NCBI RefSeq assembly: GCF_000002425.4
Contig: NC_037259.1
Coordinates: forward strand, 2,570,381-2,634,380
Direction of reading: 5' to 3'
Length of the DNA: 64,000 nt
From: Physcomitrium patens
Lineage: Eukaryota > Streptophyta > Bryopsida > Funariales > Funariaceae
Below the pieces are notes generated by a model, which searched no databases, was not told where the DNA came from, and saw only the letters and a program-made list of their open reading frames with translations. Position numbers and translations under genes: made by a program. Of this stretch, positions 21,561-32,072 are shown one piece after another; position 1 is the first letter of the stretch; every line of letters begins with the position of its first letter.

Positions 21561-22545
21561 ATTTATTTCTAAATTTAAATACTCTAAAAAATACCTCCCT
21601 TTGAATATAAAATACAATATCACAATGTAGAATGATTAGCAAACATCTTGAATACATGAGAATATATATACTAACAATAGAAGGCAAAGAAAAGAAACCA
21701 TTAAATATAGCCATTTATAATTAGTTGTTATTGAAAAGATGACTATCATTACATTATATCGATTTTTAAAAAACCATTATTTTCTTAATGGAAATGCAAA
21801 TAAGAATAATGATGATGTACTTACAACCTTTGACTAAATTGATCCATCCATCATCACATTAGTAACATCAATGGGTGAAGAACATCAATGGATCAATTAA
21901 GACCATTTTAACATTTCCTTAATTTTAAATTAAACTTTAGATATCCAAATTAGTTATGTTAAATATTTTATTTTCATTTAACCTTATTAATCCTTAGTAA
22001 TTCAAACGCCTTGTAGATCCTAAGCCAACATGTCAAAAAAAAATCAAAATTTCAAAATTCGACTTTATCCGCATGCATCAAAACCATTTAATACTTTTCT
22101 TCCGTTTTATTTTGTTTTGTTTTGTTTTGTTTTTTTTTTTTCATTACATGCGAACATTACATGGTAGCCATTTCAATTAGCTACATGCTATCTAATGTTT
22201 TGTAAGCCAGCGATTTGTACAACCTTCAGTTTGATGGTACTGAAATGTTTCTAAGATTGTTCAATTTTAAAAATCACATAACCCCCAATGATGATAATCG
22301 CCAGTTGAAGTGAAAAAATAGTCACTGCATCAGTCGGGAATCAACTTGTATATTTACTGTTCTCCCATGAAATAGAGGCATGTAGAACTTCAGGTACGAT
22401 CCGAGTCTTCCAATACACTGTAGTCTTTAATAACAACCAGAGTTTAAGGGTAAAATTCTTTAAGGTGTAGCTGAAAATAGTCCCCAGCAAATCTCTGATA
22501 TTCGCTTGCTTCAGTACGATCGTAAGAGAAAATGGGCATGGAAAC
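21560..22545. other. Spacer between transposon relic and gene island
   Basis: AT-rich until about 22,140 with a (TTTTG)n/poly-T stretch at 22,105-22,141. Base composition then rises toward that of the genes. 22,200-22,549 probably holds the 3' untranslated region of the minus-strand gene that ends at 22,550. No other gene seen. Confidence 0.5.
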
Positions 22546-22549
22546 CAGA

Positions 22550-24110
22550 TCACGACTTGCCCCTAGTTCGCAACATCCATTTGATATCTTGCAACATGCG
22601 CGCAGACATTAGTTCTTCATCTAACCTCTCTCTGCGAGAGATTAACAGGAGTACCACACCCACGAGTGTGTACAGTGTTCCCAAACATGTGAATCTTGAT
22701 CTCCAAACCTGATGATTGGAACATTGACCTGTGTGTCTTCTTAAAAGCTTGAAATTCGTCAGTGGTATCTCTCTCAACGAAACTACACTTTCAAGGGTTC
22801 GTGGGTCGACTTGAAAAGTCCACTCTTGAGGCTCTGTAAACAAAAGCTAATGTTATTCAAGATAGACCAAAAAATCGCTGTCTAGAGTGTTTCATTTGTA
22901 GGAAATCAATGCTATTTAGTTCCGTATCAAGTACATGCAAGGTACTGAAATTCTATGATGTATAGGTTGGAAGAGCTGTCATTTGCTACCGATGGAGGCA
23001 CATAATAACAATTACTTTAAAGAGGGAAAAGTTCCTTCCGAAACAGATAGCATACAATGGTTATAAAACGTTATGAAGAGAGAAATAGAGAGGGGGGAGG
23101 GGATAGGGAGAGCTCTCCCTCTGAACACACTTGCCTGCATAGCATGATGTCCCTGTTTCTTCACAATTTACTGCAAATGTGTAATTTCCCTCTCTGAGAT
23201 CTTCAAAAGCCAGTGAAGGTTTTGCAGGCATTTTTGACAAAAGCATACACTCCCTGCGGCCAGGTTCACTGCATGCATGCAGGGATAGGCTGCATGTCGC
23301 CCAGCAATTGGCATCATTCTCTGTGCTTTCAATTGTGACTGTATGTAAGGTTGACGGTGAAAGAAAACCTGCATGGCGAGTAAGGTAAAAATTCAAAACC
23401 AACAACATGAACTGCCTCGAAAATTGTCACAGATCCTATTCCGAAGAGCGGTACGCGTCAGAAAACATACACCCGCATTATTTACATCTTAATTTACCAC
23501 ACTAAAAGCTAAACCGTCATTAGGAAGTCATGGAGGTGTAAGTGATGGAATTAGACACAAACCTGCAGAAAATGACGTCGCTCTGTATTCGTACTTCTCA
23601 TCGTCGTCTTTGAATATTTCAAGCGGCTGGTCACTCACCGGCTGTAAAACACAATTCTGCATTCAATCCGCATAGTAAGAAGTGAAAAGAAATAGTGTCC
23701 CAACGTAAAATCGAATGCAAGAAGTGATTTTCCGACATCTCTATTTCTTCGTCCAAGTAATAAACTCATTAGGGCTCTTCCGAATTACACAAGGAAATAA
23801 AATCAGAAGTAGCTAGAGGAGGACACCAGCAAGACCTAGCCACGGTAAAATCTGTCTGTACAATGAATTGAAAGTACCGTGAACAAAAGGCTAGAGAAAC
23901 AAAGATCCATACAACTCGAAATCAAATTCTCGCTTGTAGCCCTAGAATTGACAACAACGCGCAAAATAAAATTTCCTGCACCAATTGTAAACGATCGACG
24001 ACGAAAGGATGTAAGCTTCGACTCTGCGAAGGGTTCTTGTAATGGTTCTTGTAATGCATCACGTTCCAATACAAAGGTAGCTAATCAATGGATACACTTA
24101 GTAAATTTCC

Positions 24111-24155
<45 letters not shown>

Positions 24156-24370
24156 CAAGCATGAAACTCGACCAAACCAAAATCCAAGGCCCTAATTCAA
24201 AATTGCAGAAAGCTTCCAGAACAAGAAAGGTAAGTTTCTCAAAAATCTACATAGCAAAAATTGAGCGAGTGGAGCGAATAGATCAGCGCGAAGACGGCGA
24301 TGAAGAGCGAGACGCTTGCAGTGCGACGCCTCCAAGCGGGGCTTCTATGGCGAAGAGGTACTACTTCCAT
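22550..24370 (-). CDS. Putative small membrane protein with Cys-rich extracytoplasmic domain (238 aa, 4 coding exons)
   Basis: My gene model has exons 24,251-24,370, 23,563-23,641, 23,135-23,368 and 22,550-22,833. They sum to 717 nt (239 codons with stop), and every junction is in phase. Exon 1 encodes a positively charged N-terminus (PAWRRRTASV) and a signal-anchor-like helix, SLFIAVFALIYSLHSL. The middle contains a Cys-rich stretch (NCWATCSLSLHACSEPGRR) and LREGNYTFAVNCEE followed by EWTFQVDP. This recalls the 'G-x-HTF-x-V ... W-T-V-D' pattern of extracellular beta-sandwich repeats. A second hydrophobic helix, LGTLYTLVGVVLLLI, lies near the C-terminus before RRERLDEE. Intron 3 uses a GC donor (CAG|GCAAGT). 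Exon 1 has a splice acceptor (CACTCAG) 3 nt before its ATG, and a likely 5'-UTR exon ends at 24,557 with AG|GTGAGT. I do not recognise the family, and the function is unknown. Confidence 0.65.
24115..24157. repeat. Poly-A / (CA)n simple repeat in intron 1
   Basis: A run of about 27 A followed by a short (AC)n on the + strand, inside the first coding intron of the minus-strand gene. It reads as poly-T in the transcript. Confidence 0.9.
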
Positions 24371-24556
24371 CGCCTGAGTGACGACGCCAGTTGAGGACAA
24401 CGAAAACAACAACAACGACGACAACAATAACAACATCAGCAACAAAAGCAAGCAACGAGAAATAAAGTAAAAAGGTACTAAACTGAACTGACGACGAAGA
24501 CGACATCGCGGGGTGTGGCTCCCGCGCAGCACGGTCTCCCGGACCTGCTGACTCAC

Positions 24557-24665
24557 CTACTCATCATGATTGCGTTTTCACGGATTAAGGCCCTCGAGGA
24601 GCTCGCCCAGAAGTCGGTCAGTCATACCTGGCAGCTGGCCCCGATGTGGACACGGTGATCGGTAC
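24557..24665 (-). other. Likely 5'-UTR exon of the 22.5-24.4-kb gene
   Basis: On the minus strand, ATGATGAGTAG|GTGAGTCAG provides a strong donor at 24,556-24,551. A pyrimidine-rich stretch then leads to the acceptor CACTCAG|GCG at 24,374. Joining gives a short upstream ORF (about 7 codons, starting at the tandem ATGs) that overlaps the main start. The upstream end is uncertain. Confidence 0.4.
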
Positions 24666-25085
24666 CTTTTCCCACCTTCTTCCTTGCTCGTGCACTTATG
24701 CGTGGACCACAATAAATCAAGAACGAACTAAATTTTATCTATGTATTTTATTTTATTTTATTTTTTTGGTGCATTATGCGGTATTTACAGTGATTCCAGT
24801 ACAGTGACGTTGAGGAGAGCTCAGTTTTAACATATTACAGTAGATTGAAAATAAGTAAAAGCGTGAGGTTTGATTGGCCTATATTTGTCATGAGACTAAG
24901 AGAAATATTAATATTTGTGATTGAGATTAGAAATTTTAAATCCGGATAGTTCATAAAGTGCAATTCAAGCAAGTAAATAACAGTTAATTTTTGGTGTAGT
25001 AGATGTGCCATTATCCCATAATTTCGTTTTTGGTGTCAAACATATACATGTTTGACGAAGAATTTTGTGTCCATGATATTATTGG

Positions 25086-25118
<33 letters not shown>

Positions 25119-25990
25119 TAAAAACTGCAATCTCTCACATTGTCATCCATCCATGTTTTATATTTGACTAATGAGAAGGCTTATTTGTCTCTTTGTCTTA
25201 TAAAGATTGGAATTGCTACACATAATGTTATACTTATGTCAAATATATATAATTTAATTAATAATTTTTAAAAATATTATTTAACTAATATACTTTATAA
25301 AATACATTTTATATTATTTAACTAATATACTATATAAAATACATTTTATAGATTGTGTCATTTGCATGTAAAAACTATCATGATGTTTGTTGTATTAATT
25401 CAATAAATACACAGATGTTTATTTATTTATTATTATTATTTTATTTTTTTCAAAGACGTATTGTACAAAATATCATTGAATCCTATATATATATACATCA
25501 ATAGTAAGTGATGATGATGATAACAAAACTTTTTGTTGATAACGACTGCAAATATGTCTTTACTATACATAATACAATACACCAATAAACTAGTACAAAT
25601 GTATGTATATTTTTTTGTTTATTTTTTTTGGATAAACCATGTCAATATTTTTTTTAACATTTTTCGCTTTTTACAAATAAAGAGAAACAACATAATCTCA
25701 CAATCAATACATTAAAATAACAAGGAATGAAGGCTATATATATATATATATATATATATTTGTACATTTGTTTGATAAATTTATCCTTATCCATACGATT
25801 ATTTATATTTTCTTCGTTTAGTCAACTCATTAGTTTCAATTGCAGAAGTGCACCATTCAAAGTGACGAGACTTCACAAAACACACCAATTTTCACTGTTA
25901 TTCAAAACAAAAGTCCCAAGAGTCTTTATCAAAAGCAGCTCTTTGAAAAGGGGAAAAACCAAGCATCCTATGAATCCAAAACGATGCAAA
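24666..25990. other. AT-rich intergenic region between divergent genes
   Basis: The spacer separates the minus-strand membrane-protein gene from the plus-strand kinase gene and presumably contains both promoters. It has (TA)n tracts at 25,090-25,108 and 25,738-25,760. A 40-bp direct repeat, TTATTTAACTAATATACT-TATAAAATACATTTTATA, lies at about 25,278-25,350. No coding region is supported. Confidence 0.6.
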
Positions 25991-26007
25991 AGCCAAAGAA
26001 TGTGAGG

Positions 26008-26750
26008 GCTGGCGAGGGAGGGAGGGAAAGGGAGGGAGGGGCAAGAGTGGAGAGCGAGTTAGAGAGAGAGCTAGAGAGATCATCGCCGCACCATCGATCT
26101 CCACCGGGCTGGGCTGCCTTTCCTCCTCTCTCGTCGCGCTCATATTTCCGTGCACGCGTTCAATAGCGTGCGGACATGATCCATTAGCACGCGGTATTAA
26201 AGAGAGACAAAGCGAGAGAGAGGGAGAGCGACCCTGAACTTTGGAGGGCCGGGTGAGACGACGACGAGGACGACCAGCAGCAGCAGCACTACCACTAGTA
26301 TTAGTACCACCACGAGGACGATGAGGAGGAGGGGGAGGAATCGACTACTGTCGCGAATGGGGCAGCAGGGGCTAGAGCGGTAGAGATCGACGCGGGCGAC
26401 CACTGGCAATTCCACCCCCCGCGAGGCCTCAATTGCAGTCGTCGTCGTTGTCGTCGTCGTCAGAGAGGCGCGACTGGGGAGCAACGAACTCTGCTCGCCC
26501 GTCTGGTCTCTGATTTTCGTTTGATGTGCGCGTCGTCGTCGTTACTCGGGCATGGCCTAGCCCAGTCAAACCCAGTCCTCCTCGTTCTCCTCCTCCTTCC
26601 CCTCCTCTTCCTTCTTCGTCGCCACCCTCGCTCGCTCGCTCCCCTGCTTCCTCGCTCCCTCCCTCCCTCCCTCGCTCGCATGGTTTTCCTCTGCCTTCTT
26701 CTATCACTCTCCTTCCTTCCATCGCTCCCCTTCTCTTTCCTCTCCTTGCC
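26008..26750 (+). promoter_or_regulatory. GA/CT-rich leader of the kinase gene
   Basis: Upstream of the kinase start lie GA-rich blocks (GGGAGGGAGGG near 26,012-26,040, GAGAGAGAG near 26,065), CGT/GTC trinucleotide runs (26,435-26,462) and a CT-rich block (CCCTCCCTCCCTCC near 26,655). Long pyrimidine/purine-rich leaders are common in plant promoters and 5' UTRs. The transcription start cannot be fixed. The open frames here on both strands are low-complexity artefacts. Confidence 0.45.
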
Positions 26751-26988
26751 TGGCAGTCTTTACGACCAGGGGAGCAGATTTTGCTTCTTTTAGTTGGTCG
26801 TGGGCCTCAGCTGCTTTCCGTTTTCGGCTCTGCCTGTCGGAGTCTTGTTTCTTCTCCACGGCATGGTGGCTCGTAACGGAGCGTCGTTTGGTTTACTAGA
26901 ATCTTTCTAAAGAGTGTGTGAATGGATGTAAGCTAGGGGGCAGGACGCAACTGCCTCGTTTTGTAAGGTAGGACGTTGAGGGGGCATC

Positions 26989-29900
26989 ATGTGCACTTGC
27001 TGGAACGCCCTCGATGGGGCGTGGCTCGGTAACTGTTGGTGGTCTAAGGCAGGTGGTACTCCTGCGGCAACTAGCAGTGTTCACCACTCAGGTTTGAAAA
27101 CCTTTTCAGTGGAGCTTCTGATTTTAGTAAATATTTTGGTTTTATTTGCTGACATATATATATATTTTTTTCTTCGTTTTCGTGCGTTTTTGGTTTTTGG
27201 TTTTGATTTTGGTTTCCCTGTTTTCTTTCTTTCTTTTTTTCTTTTTCTTTGTCCAGTCGCGCCGTGTTAATGGCGTGCCTCGTCTTTTCGACTCGGTGAA
27301 GTGTTATGTGTCTGTATTTGGTTCTCGTGGTCGCCTTTTTCGAGCTTCCTAATTTAGGTTTGCCACTTGGAGCCATTTTGGCGGTGCCGACAGAGGTTGT
27401 CTGCTATCTTCTAAGTATTCCCGTTTCAATTGATGGATTCACACTAACTCTAACCCTGGTACCGATTTCCCTTTTTCTTTCTTGTGGTGTGGGTAGATAA
27501 TAAGAAGGATCCGCTTCATGAAAAAGCCCCCAGTGAGCAGGTGTTTGTTCCGATTCGTGAGCCAAAATCATCAGACGAGATACTTCAGGGAGGGAACCTT
27601 CGCATCTTCAGTTATCTGGACCTAAAATCTGCGACAAGGAACTTTCGTCCCGACAGTTTGTTAGGAGAAGGAGGTTTTGGTAGTGTATACAAAGGGTGGA
27701 TTGATGAACATGGAACAACAGCTGCTAAAGCGGGTACAGGGTTGACTGTTGCAGTCAAGCAATTAAATCAAGAGGGTCTACAAGGTCACAGAGAGTGGCT
27801 TGTGAGTTCTTTTTTATTTTTTATTTGTCTTTATATTTTTAAATCAATATATACACACATACACATGAATGATGATTTGTGCGTTAGTTTTCTGAAAATC
27901 AGAAACAGCTGATCAGGCATGCATGCTTGAACTCGAACACCGCATTTTTATTTGATCACCTCCCCTCTCCCATGAAAATGTCAATAACTGTGAGGAAGCA
28001 CTACCGGTTTTGCGGGGAAACTCACCCTCATTGGTAAGAGGGCGGAAAAGTTTCGAGACTTTTTTTGTGTGTAGTTGTCCTGTTTCTGGGATCCATGGTG
28101 TTCGTGGATTTTCTGGTCGGTGGAAGGAAACAGGGATAGAGAAGGAGAAGTAGAAGGTAGGGAATCTTTAAATATTTCCTACTTTAGTGATTCAGCTCTT
28201 AGTTCAAACAGACCGGCACTTACATAGACGTCGTTATCGTAATGCAGGCTGAAGTTAATTTTCTTGGTCAGCTTCACCATCCGAATCTCGTGAAGCTCAT
28301 TGGATATTGCTCCGAGGATGATCAACGCCTGCTGGTTTACGAATTCATGCCCAGAGGAAGTTTGGAGAATCATTTGTTTCGAAGTGAGTTATCACAAATT
28401 TTACTCGCATACTAGGTGTTCACTAAAAGGTCGTAGAAGTTCAGTTGCAGCTGAAAGATTTTGTCTCGGAAAATGTGGCACCTAACTGGCTAGCAATAGT
28501 GCAACAATTTCCTTCTTTTACCCTAAATTATGGCGTAGGATCCATGTCTTGTTTCTCTGTTCCTTTCACTTCTGGGTCTTTTCCACGAGGTCTTCTTTTT
28601 CTCTTTCTTTTTTCTTTTTTTGCCATTTCTGGGAACCCTGCTACTTCCCAAGCCATTGTGTACGACATCGGAATATTTTTTCATTTTTTTCTGTTTACTT
28701 TAGTTCCCACGATGGAGGAAGTGAGGGGATACAGTTTTTATTTATTTGTTTATTTTTGACGGCTGTATATATCTTTTTTGTGTGAGAAGTGAATTCGAAA
28801 ATTATATCTGGTTGTTTCTTTACTAATTTTGGAAGAAAGCAAATTTGAATGACCTATGCAGATAATTCTTACCTTCTTTGGAGCAAGATTACTAACTCTA
28901 TTGTAATGATGCTGTGAAAGTCATTTGCAAATTGATTTGCTAAGTTACAGTTCCGAAATGTTGCATTTCTGCTTTTGCCCTCTCTTGCGTGTTCTTATTG
29001 CGAGATTTAAAGGTTGCTTTTACATATGTCGACTTCTTTAAGTGTTATCAGTTCTTCAGATTTATTCTTACACAATGAAAATTTTCGGTGTCATGATTCT
29101 TCGTTAATGTTTGGCCCCGTATACGTCCCAATCCTTCGGGTAGCTTTCAGTGACGTGGATCTGATTTCGTTTCCTGTATTTAGAGTCGCGTAGTTTTGAC
29201 ATGGTGGGCAGTTCGCATTGTCTTCGATGTTGAGATCGTTTGTAATTGAACGTTCGAAGATTTGGTTGATAACTTCCGTTTTCACCTAGTAATCGTAGCA
29301 TGTCTTCAATACAAACTAAATTCTGTTTAATGTCGGGTGTGTATCTTTGAGGCACTTGCAATGATGCAGTCTCTAAGGGGTTGTGGTGTGCTCTACTTAT
29401 GGAGTAAATTTGTTTCTTTTTTTGATGCCTCCTCCAGGTGTTTGGCGATCTTGTCAGTGTCCTCGTCAAGGACAGAGTAACATCTGTACTACCCGGGTCA
29501 CAGTCACAGAGATATCGACCATCTGAAATTATGACAAAGAAGTGGATAATCTTGGGTTTGTGCAAATAAGAAATGGACAAAATTATCTAGATCTAACTTG
29601 ATCTGGACTTTTGCAGAGGGGACGATGCCATTACCTTGGTTGACGAGAATCAAGATAGCTTTAGGAGCTGCAAGTGGATTGGCGTTCCTCCATGAAGCAG
29701 TGAAACCAGTCATTTATCGTGATTTCAAGACTTCCAATATATTATTGGATAGTGTGAGCGACAAACCCTTTTAAAATTGAAACTTAGCTTAGCAAATTAT
29801 TTCTAGGTTGCAAATATCAGATTGCTTGTGAATTGGGTTTGCAGGCATGAGATTACTCTAGTTCTGCCCAGGCTAATGTGGATTTTCCCCCCTCGCTTTA

Positions 29901-30993
29901 TTTGCTCTCCCCCGCCTCTCTCTCCCCTTTTCTTCCAAAATAATGACATAAAAACTTCTCGTCGACTCAGTAACGAGTTGCGTGGAAGTAACGTTATTAT
30001 AAAGCGTTATTGTTGCATTATACCTCTTAGTTTGTCCTCTGTCCTCAGACTTGTTTATGGTTGTCAGGATTACACAGCCAAGCTGTCTGATTTCGGGCTA
30101 GCGAAAGATGGACCTGAAGGAGACAAAACTCACGTTTCAACACGTGTTATGGGCACCTATGGCTATGCTGCCCCTGAGTATGTGATGACTGGTGTGAACT
30201 CTCCCCCACTCTATCATGTCTACTCTGAAAATGCTATGACGTCTTTTCCAGATCACTTTTCTTTTTTACGTATGATCATAAATTCAAATGATTGTGTGGT
30301 AGGTTTGCCGTTAAGTCTGACATACTATGGTTTGTGTTTCATGATGGATAAGGTCTTTGTAGAACGCTTTTCTATGTCGTAGAACGGCTATCTTCGCCGT
30401 TAAATGGGTTTTGATATCTTCAATTTGAGAGTTCTAGAGGTCAATTGTTGGAGTTAATCAGTTGATTCTGATGACCTCAGAAGCTCTTATTTCGAAACAA
30501 TGTTTTCTTTGCAGGGCATTTAACATCTAGAAGCGACGTGTACAGCTTTGGCGTGGTGTTGCTAGAGATGTTGACAGGGCGAAGGTCGGTGGATAAAAAT
30601 AGACCAAGTGGTGAGCAAAATTTGGTTGAATGGGCGCGGCCTTACTTGAACGACAAACGCAAGTTGTATAAGCTCATTGATCCACGCTTGGAAGGTCAAT
30701 TCTCAGTAAAAGGTGCACAGAAAGCAGCTATACTTTCTCACCATTGCCTGAGTCGTGAGCCAAAGTTGCGACCTCTAATGGGTGACGTGGTCGATACGTT
30801 GAAACCACTGCAAGATATGAGAGATATGGCAAGTAGCTCAAGTGTTCAGATATCTGCGAACTATCGATCCACAGGCATGAATGGCCATGGAGGAGGTCGC
30901 CCTTATCACAATGGTCATGGTCAAAACAGGTATGAACAGTTGCGGAATATACCTGTGCGGGCAACTGGTGCATCGCCTGTGTCATCCTACTAA
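26989..30993 (+). CDS. Receptor-like cytoplasmic kinase, subfamily VII (PBL34/35/36-like), 427 aa, 6 exons
   Basis: Exons 26,989-27,091, 27,497-27,801, 28,248-28,383, 29,617-29,753, 30,068-30,191 and 30,515-30,993 sum to 1,284 nt, and every GT-AG junction keeps frame. It is a serine/threonine kinase of the cytoplasmic face of the plasma membrane; RLCK-VII members relay signals from pattern-recognition receptors. Seen in the product: P-loop [11 protein letters not shown] (91-101), VAVK Lys122, catalytic [10 protein letters not shown] (Asp217), DFG 235-237, activation loop [18 protein letters not shown] ending at residue 265, and [25 protein letters not shown] and the [10 protein letters not shown] region match the PBL34-36 type best from memory. 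The N-terminus is [10 protein letters not shown], with Cys at 2 and 4 but no Gly2, so S-acylation is possible but N-myristoylation is not. The C-tail is Gly/His/Asn-rich. All catalytic residues are present. Confidence 0.93.
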
Positions 30994-31308
30994 TATTAAT
31001 GGAAGTCACTGTTTGGTGTTGCATTTTAGGACTAGCATTGCGTTCACTGGATACTGATGGTAATTGTGTTATCTAGTGTTAGTTACTGAAAGAACTGTTC
31101 TGCATGATGGTGCAAACTCTGTAAAGGCTAGGAAAGTTTCGGGCTAGGCTAGATATGGTATGCGGGCTTCGAACAATTATTCTTATATTTATAAGTTCTT
31201 GAGGCCTCCTTTTGATGCCGATTCTGGTTGTGATGGGATATGAAGTTCTCACCATGCTATAATACCCCAAATTTGATTCTCCATTCTCCACTGCTCACGT
31301 ATACGATC

Positions 31309-31314
31309 AATAAA
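31309..31314 (+). terminator. Candidate polyadenylation signal of the kinase gene
   Basis: AATAAA 316 nt after the kinase stop codon. This distance is plausible for a plant 3' UTR. Plant poly(A) signals are loose, so this is only a candidate. Confidence 0.4.
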
Positions 31315-31329
31315 GAATCAATGGTGTGG

Positions 31330-32072
31330 CGCTCATCGTGAATAATGGTGTGTTACTAATCTGTTCAGACGAAAAAATGCCCTTCCACGCATTGATTATG
31401 CGACATGTCACTGAATGGGATTTTTCCCATGTAAGCGGGAAGGTGAATGTATTGAGCTAGTATTTTAATATTGTACAAGATGGTGTTAGTGTGAGATTTA
31501 TTGTGAATGCTACATATTTAATATAGTTGGCTGTTTTCTTCTTTTGTTCGGAACATTCGTTTGTTCGACTTTTTCTTTCGCAAGTGATGGTTGCAATAAA
31601 GAAAGAGTTACGTCGTTAAGTTGCAGAGTGTCAAAGATAAATGTCACAGGATGAATTTACACATGTTTTAAGTGAAAGGAACGGTATAGTTTGCACAGAA
31701 GATAATGGACATTTCAAAAAATCTCAACTCAAAAAAATGTAATTTACATAGAATTTAAATATGGCGATGTAATTTTGACACAACTTCAATGTCATTGAAG
31801 TTAGCATGCATCCTATCATTACTGGGAATTGTGATTATTATCCAGACTTGCGTACCACTGATACGAGAAGTATCTATTAATGTGGCTTGAATGAGAAGCT
31901 CCAACGTGAGGTTGATACTTGTCCTTGGATATACTGAGATGAGCTGGTGAGCAACTGTGTGCATCGTCTGCAAACGCTTGCGAAGTGCAGATGACACTCA
32001 CAATATGAAGCTTACCAGCTCCGGAAGAGAGAAAGTAATCTAAGGGTAGGTAAATGCAATGGGTCGGAACTG
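31330..32072. other. Convergent 3' intergenic region
   Basis: The space between the 3' ends of the kinase gene (+) and the ubiquitin-like gene (-), which converge. Both 3' UTRs probably lie here. The short minus-strand frames near 31,755-32,000 show no conserved features and no in-phase splice link to the neighbouring gene. Confidence 0.5.

Noticed and set aside
24567-24656. Short plus-strand frame starting MIAFSRIKALEELAQ
   Set aside because: Only 30 codons, antisense to the likely untranslated first exon of the minus-strand gene, and without independent support.
26521-26876. Pro/Leu/Ser-rich open frames on both strands upstream of the kinase
   Set aside because: They arise from CT/GA-rich low-complexity leader DNA, overlap in all frames, and have no domain or splice support.
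28445-28785. Phe/Ser-rich open frames inside kinase intron 3
   Set aside because: Pyrimidine-rich intron sequence; the kinase exons before and after join in phase without it.
29104-29580. 158-codon minus-strand frame in kinase intron 3
   Set aside because: Antisense to a long intron, with no recognised domain and no clear promoter or splice partner.
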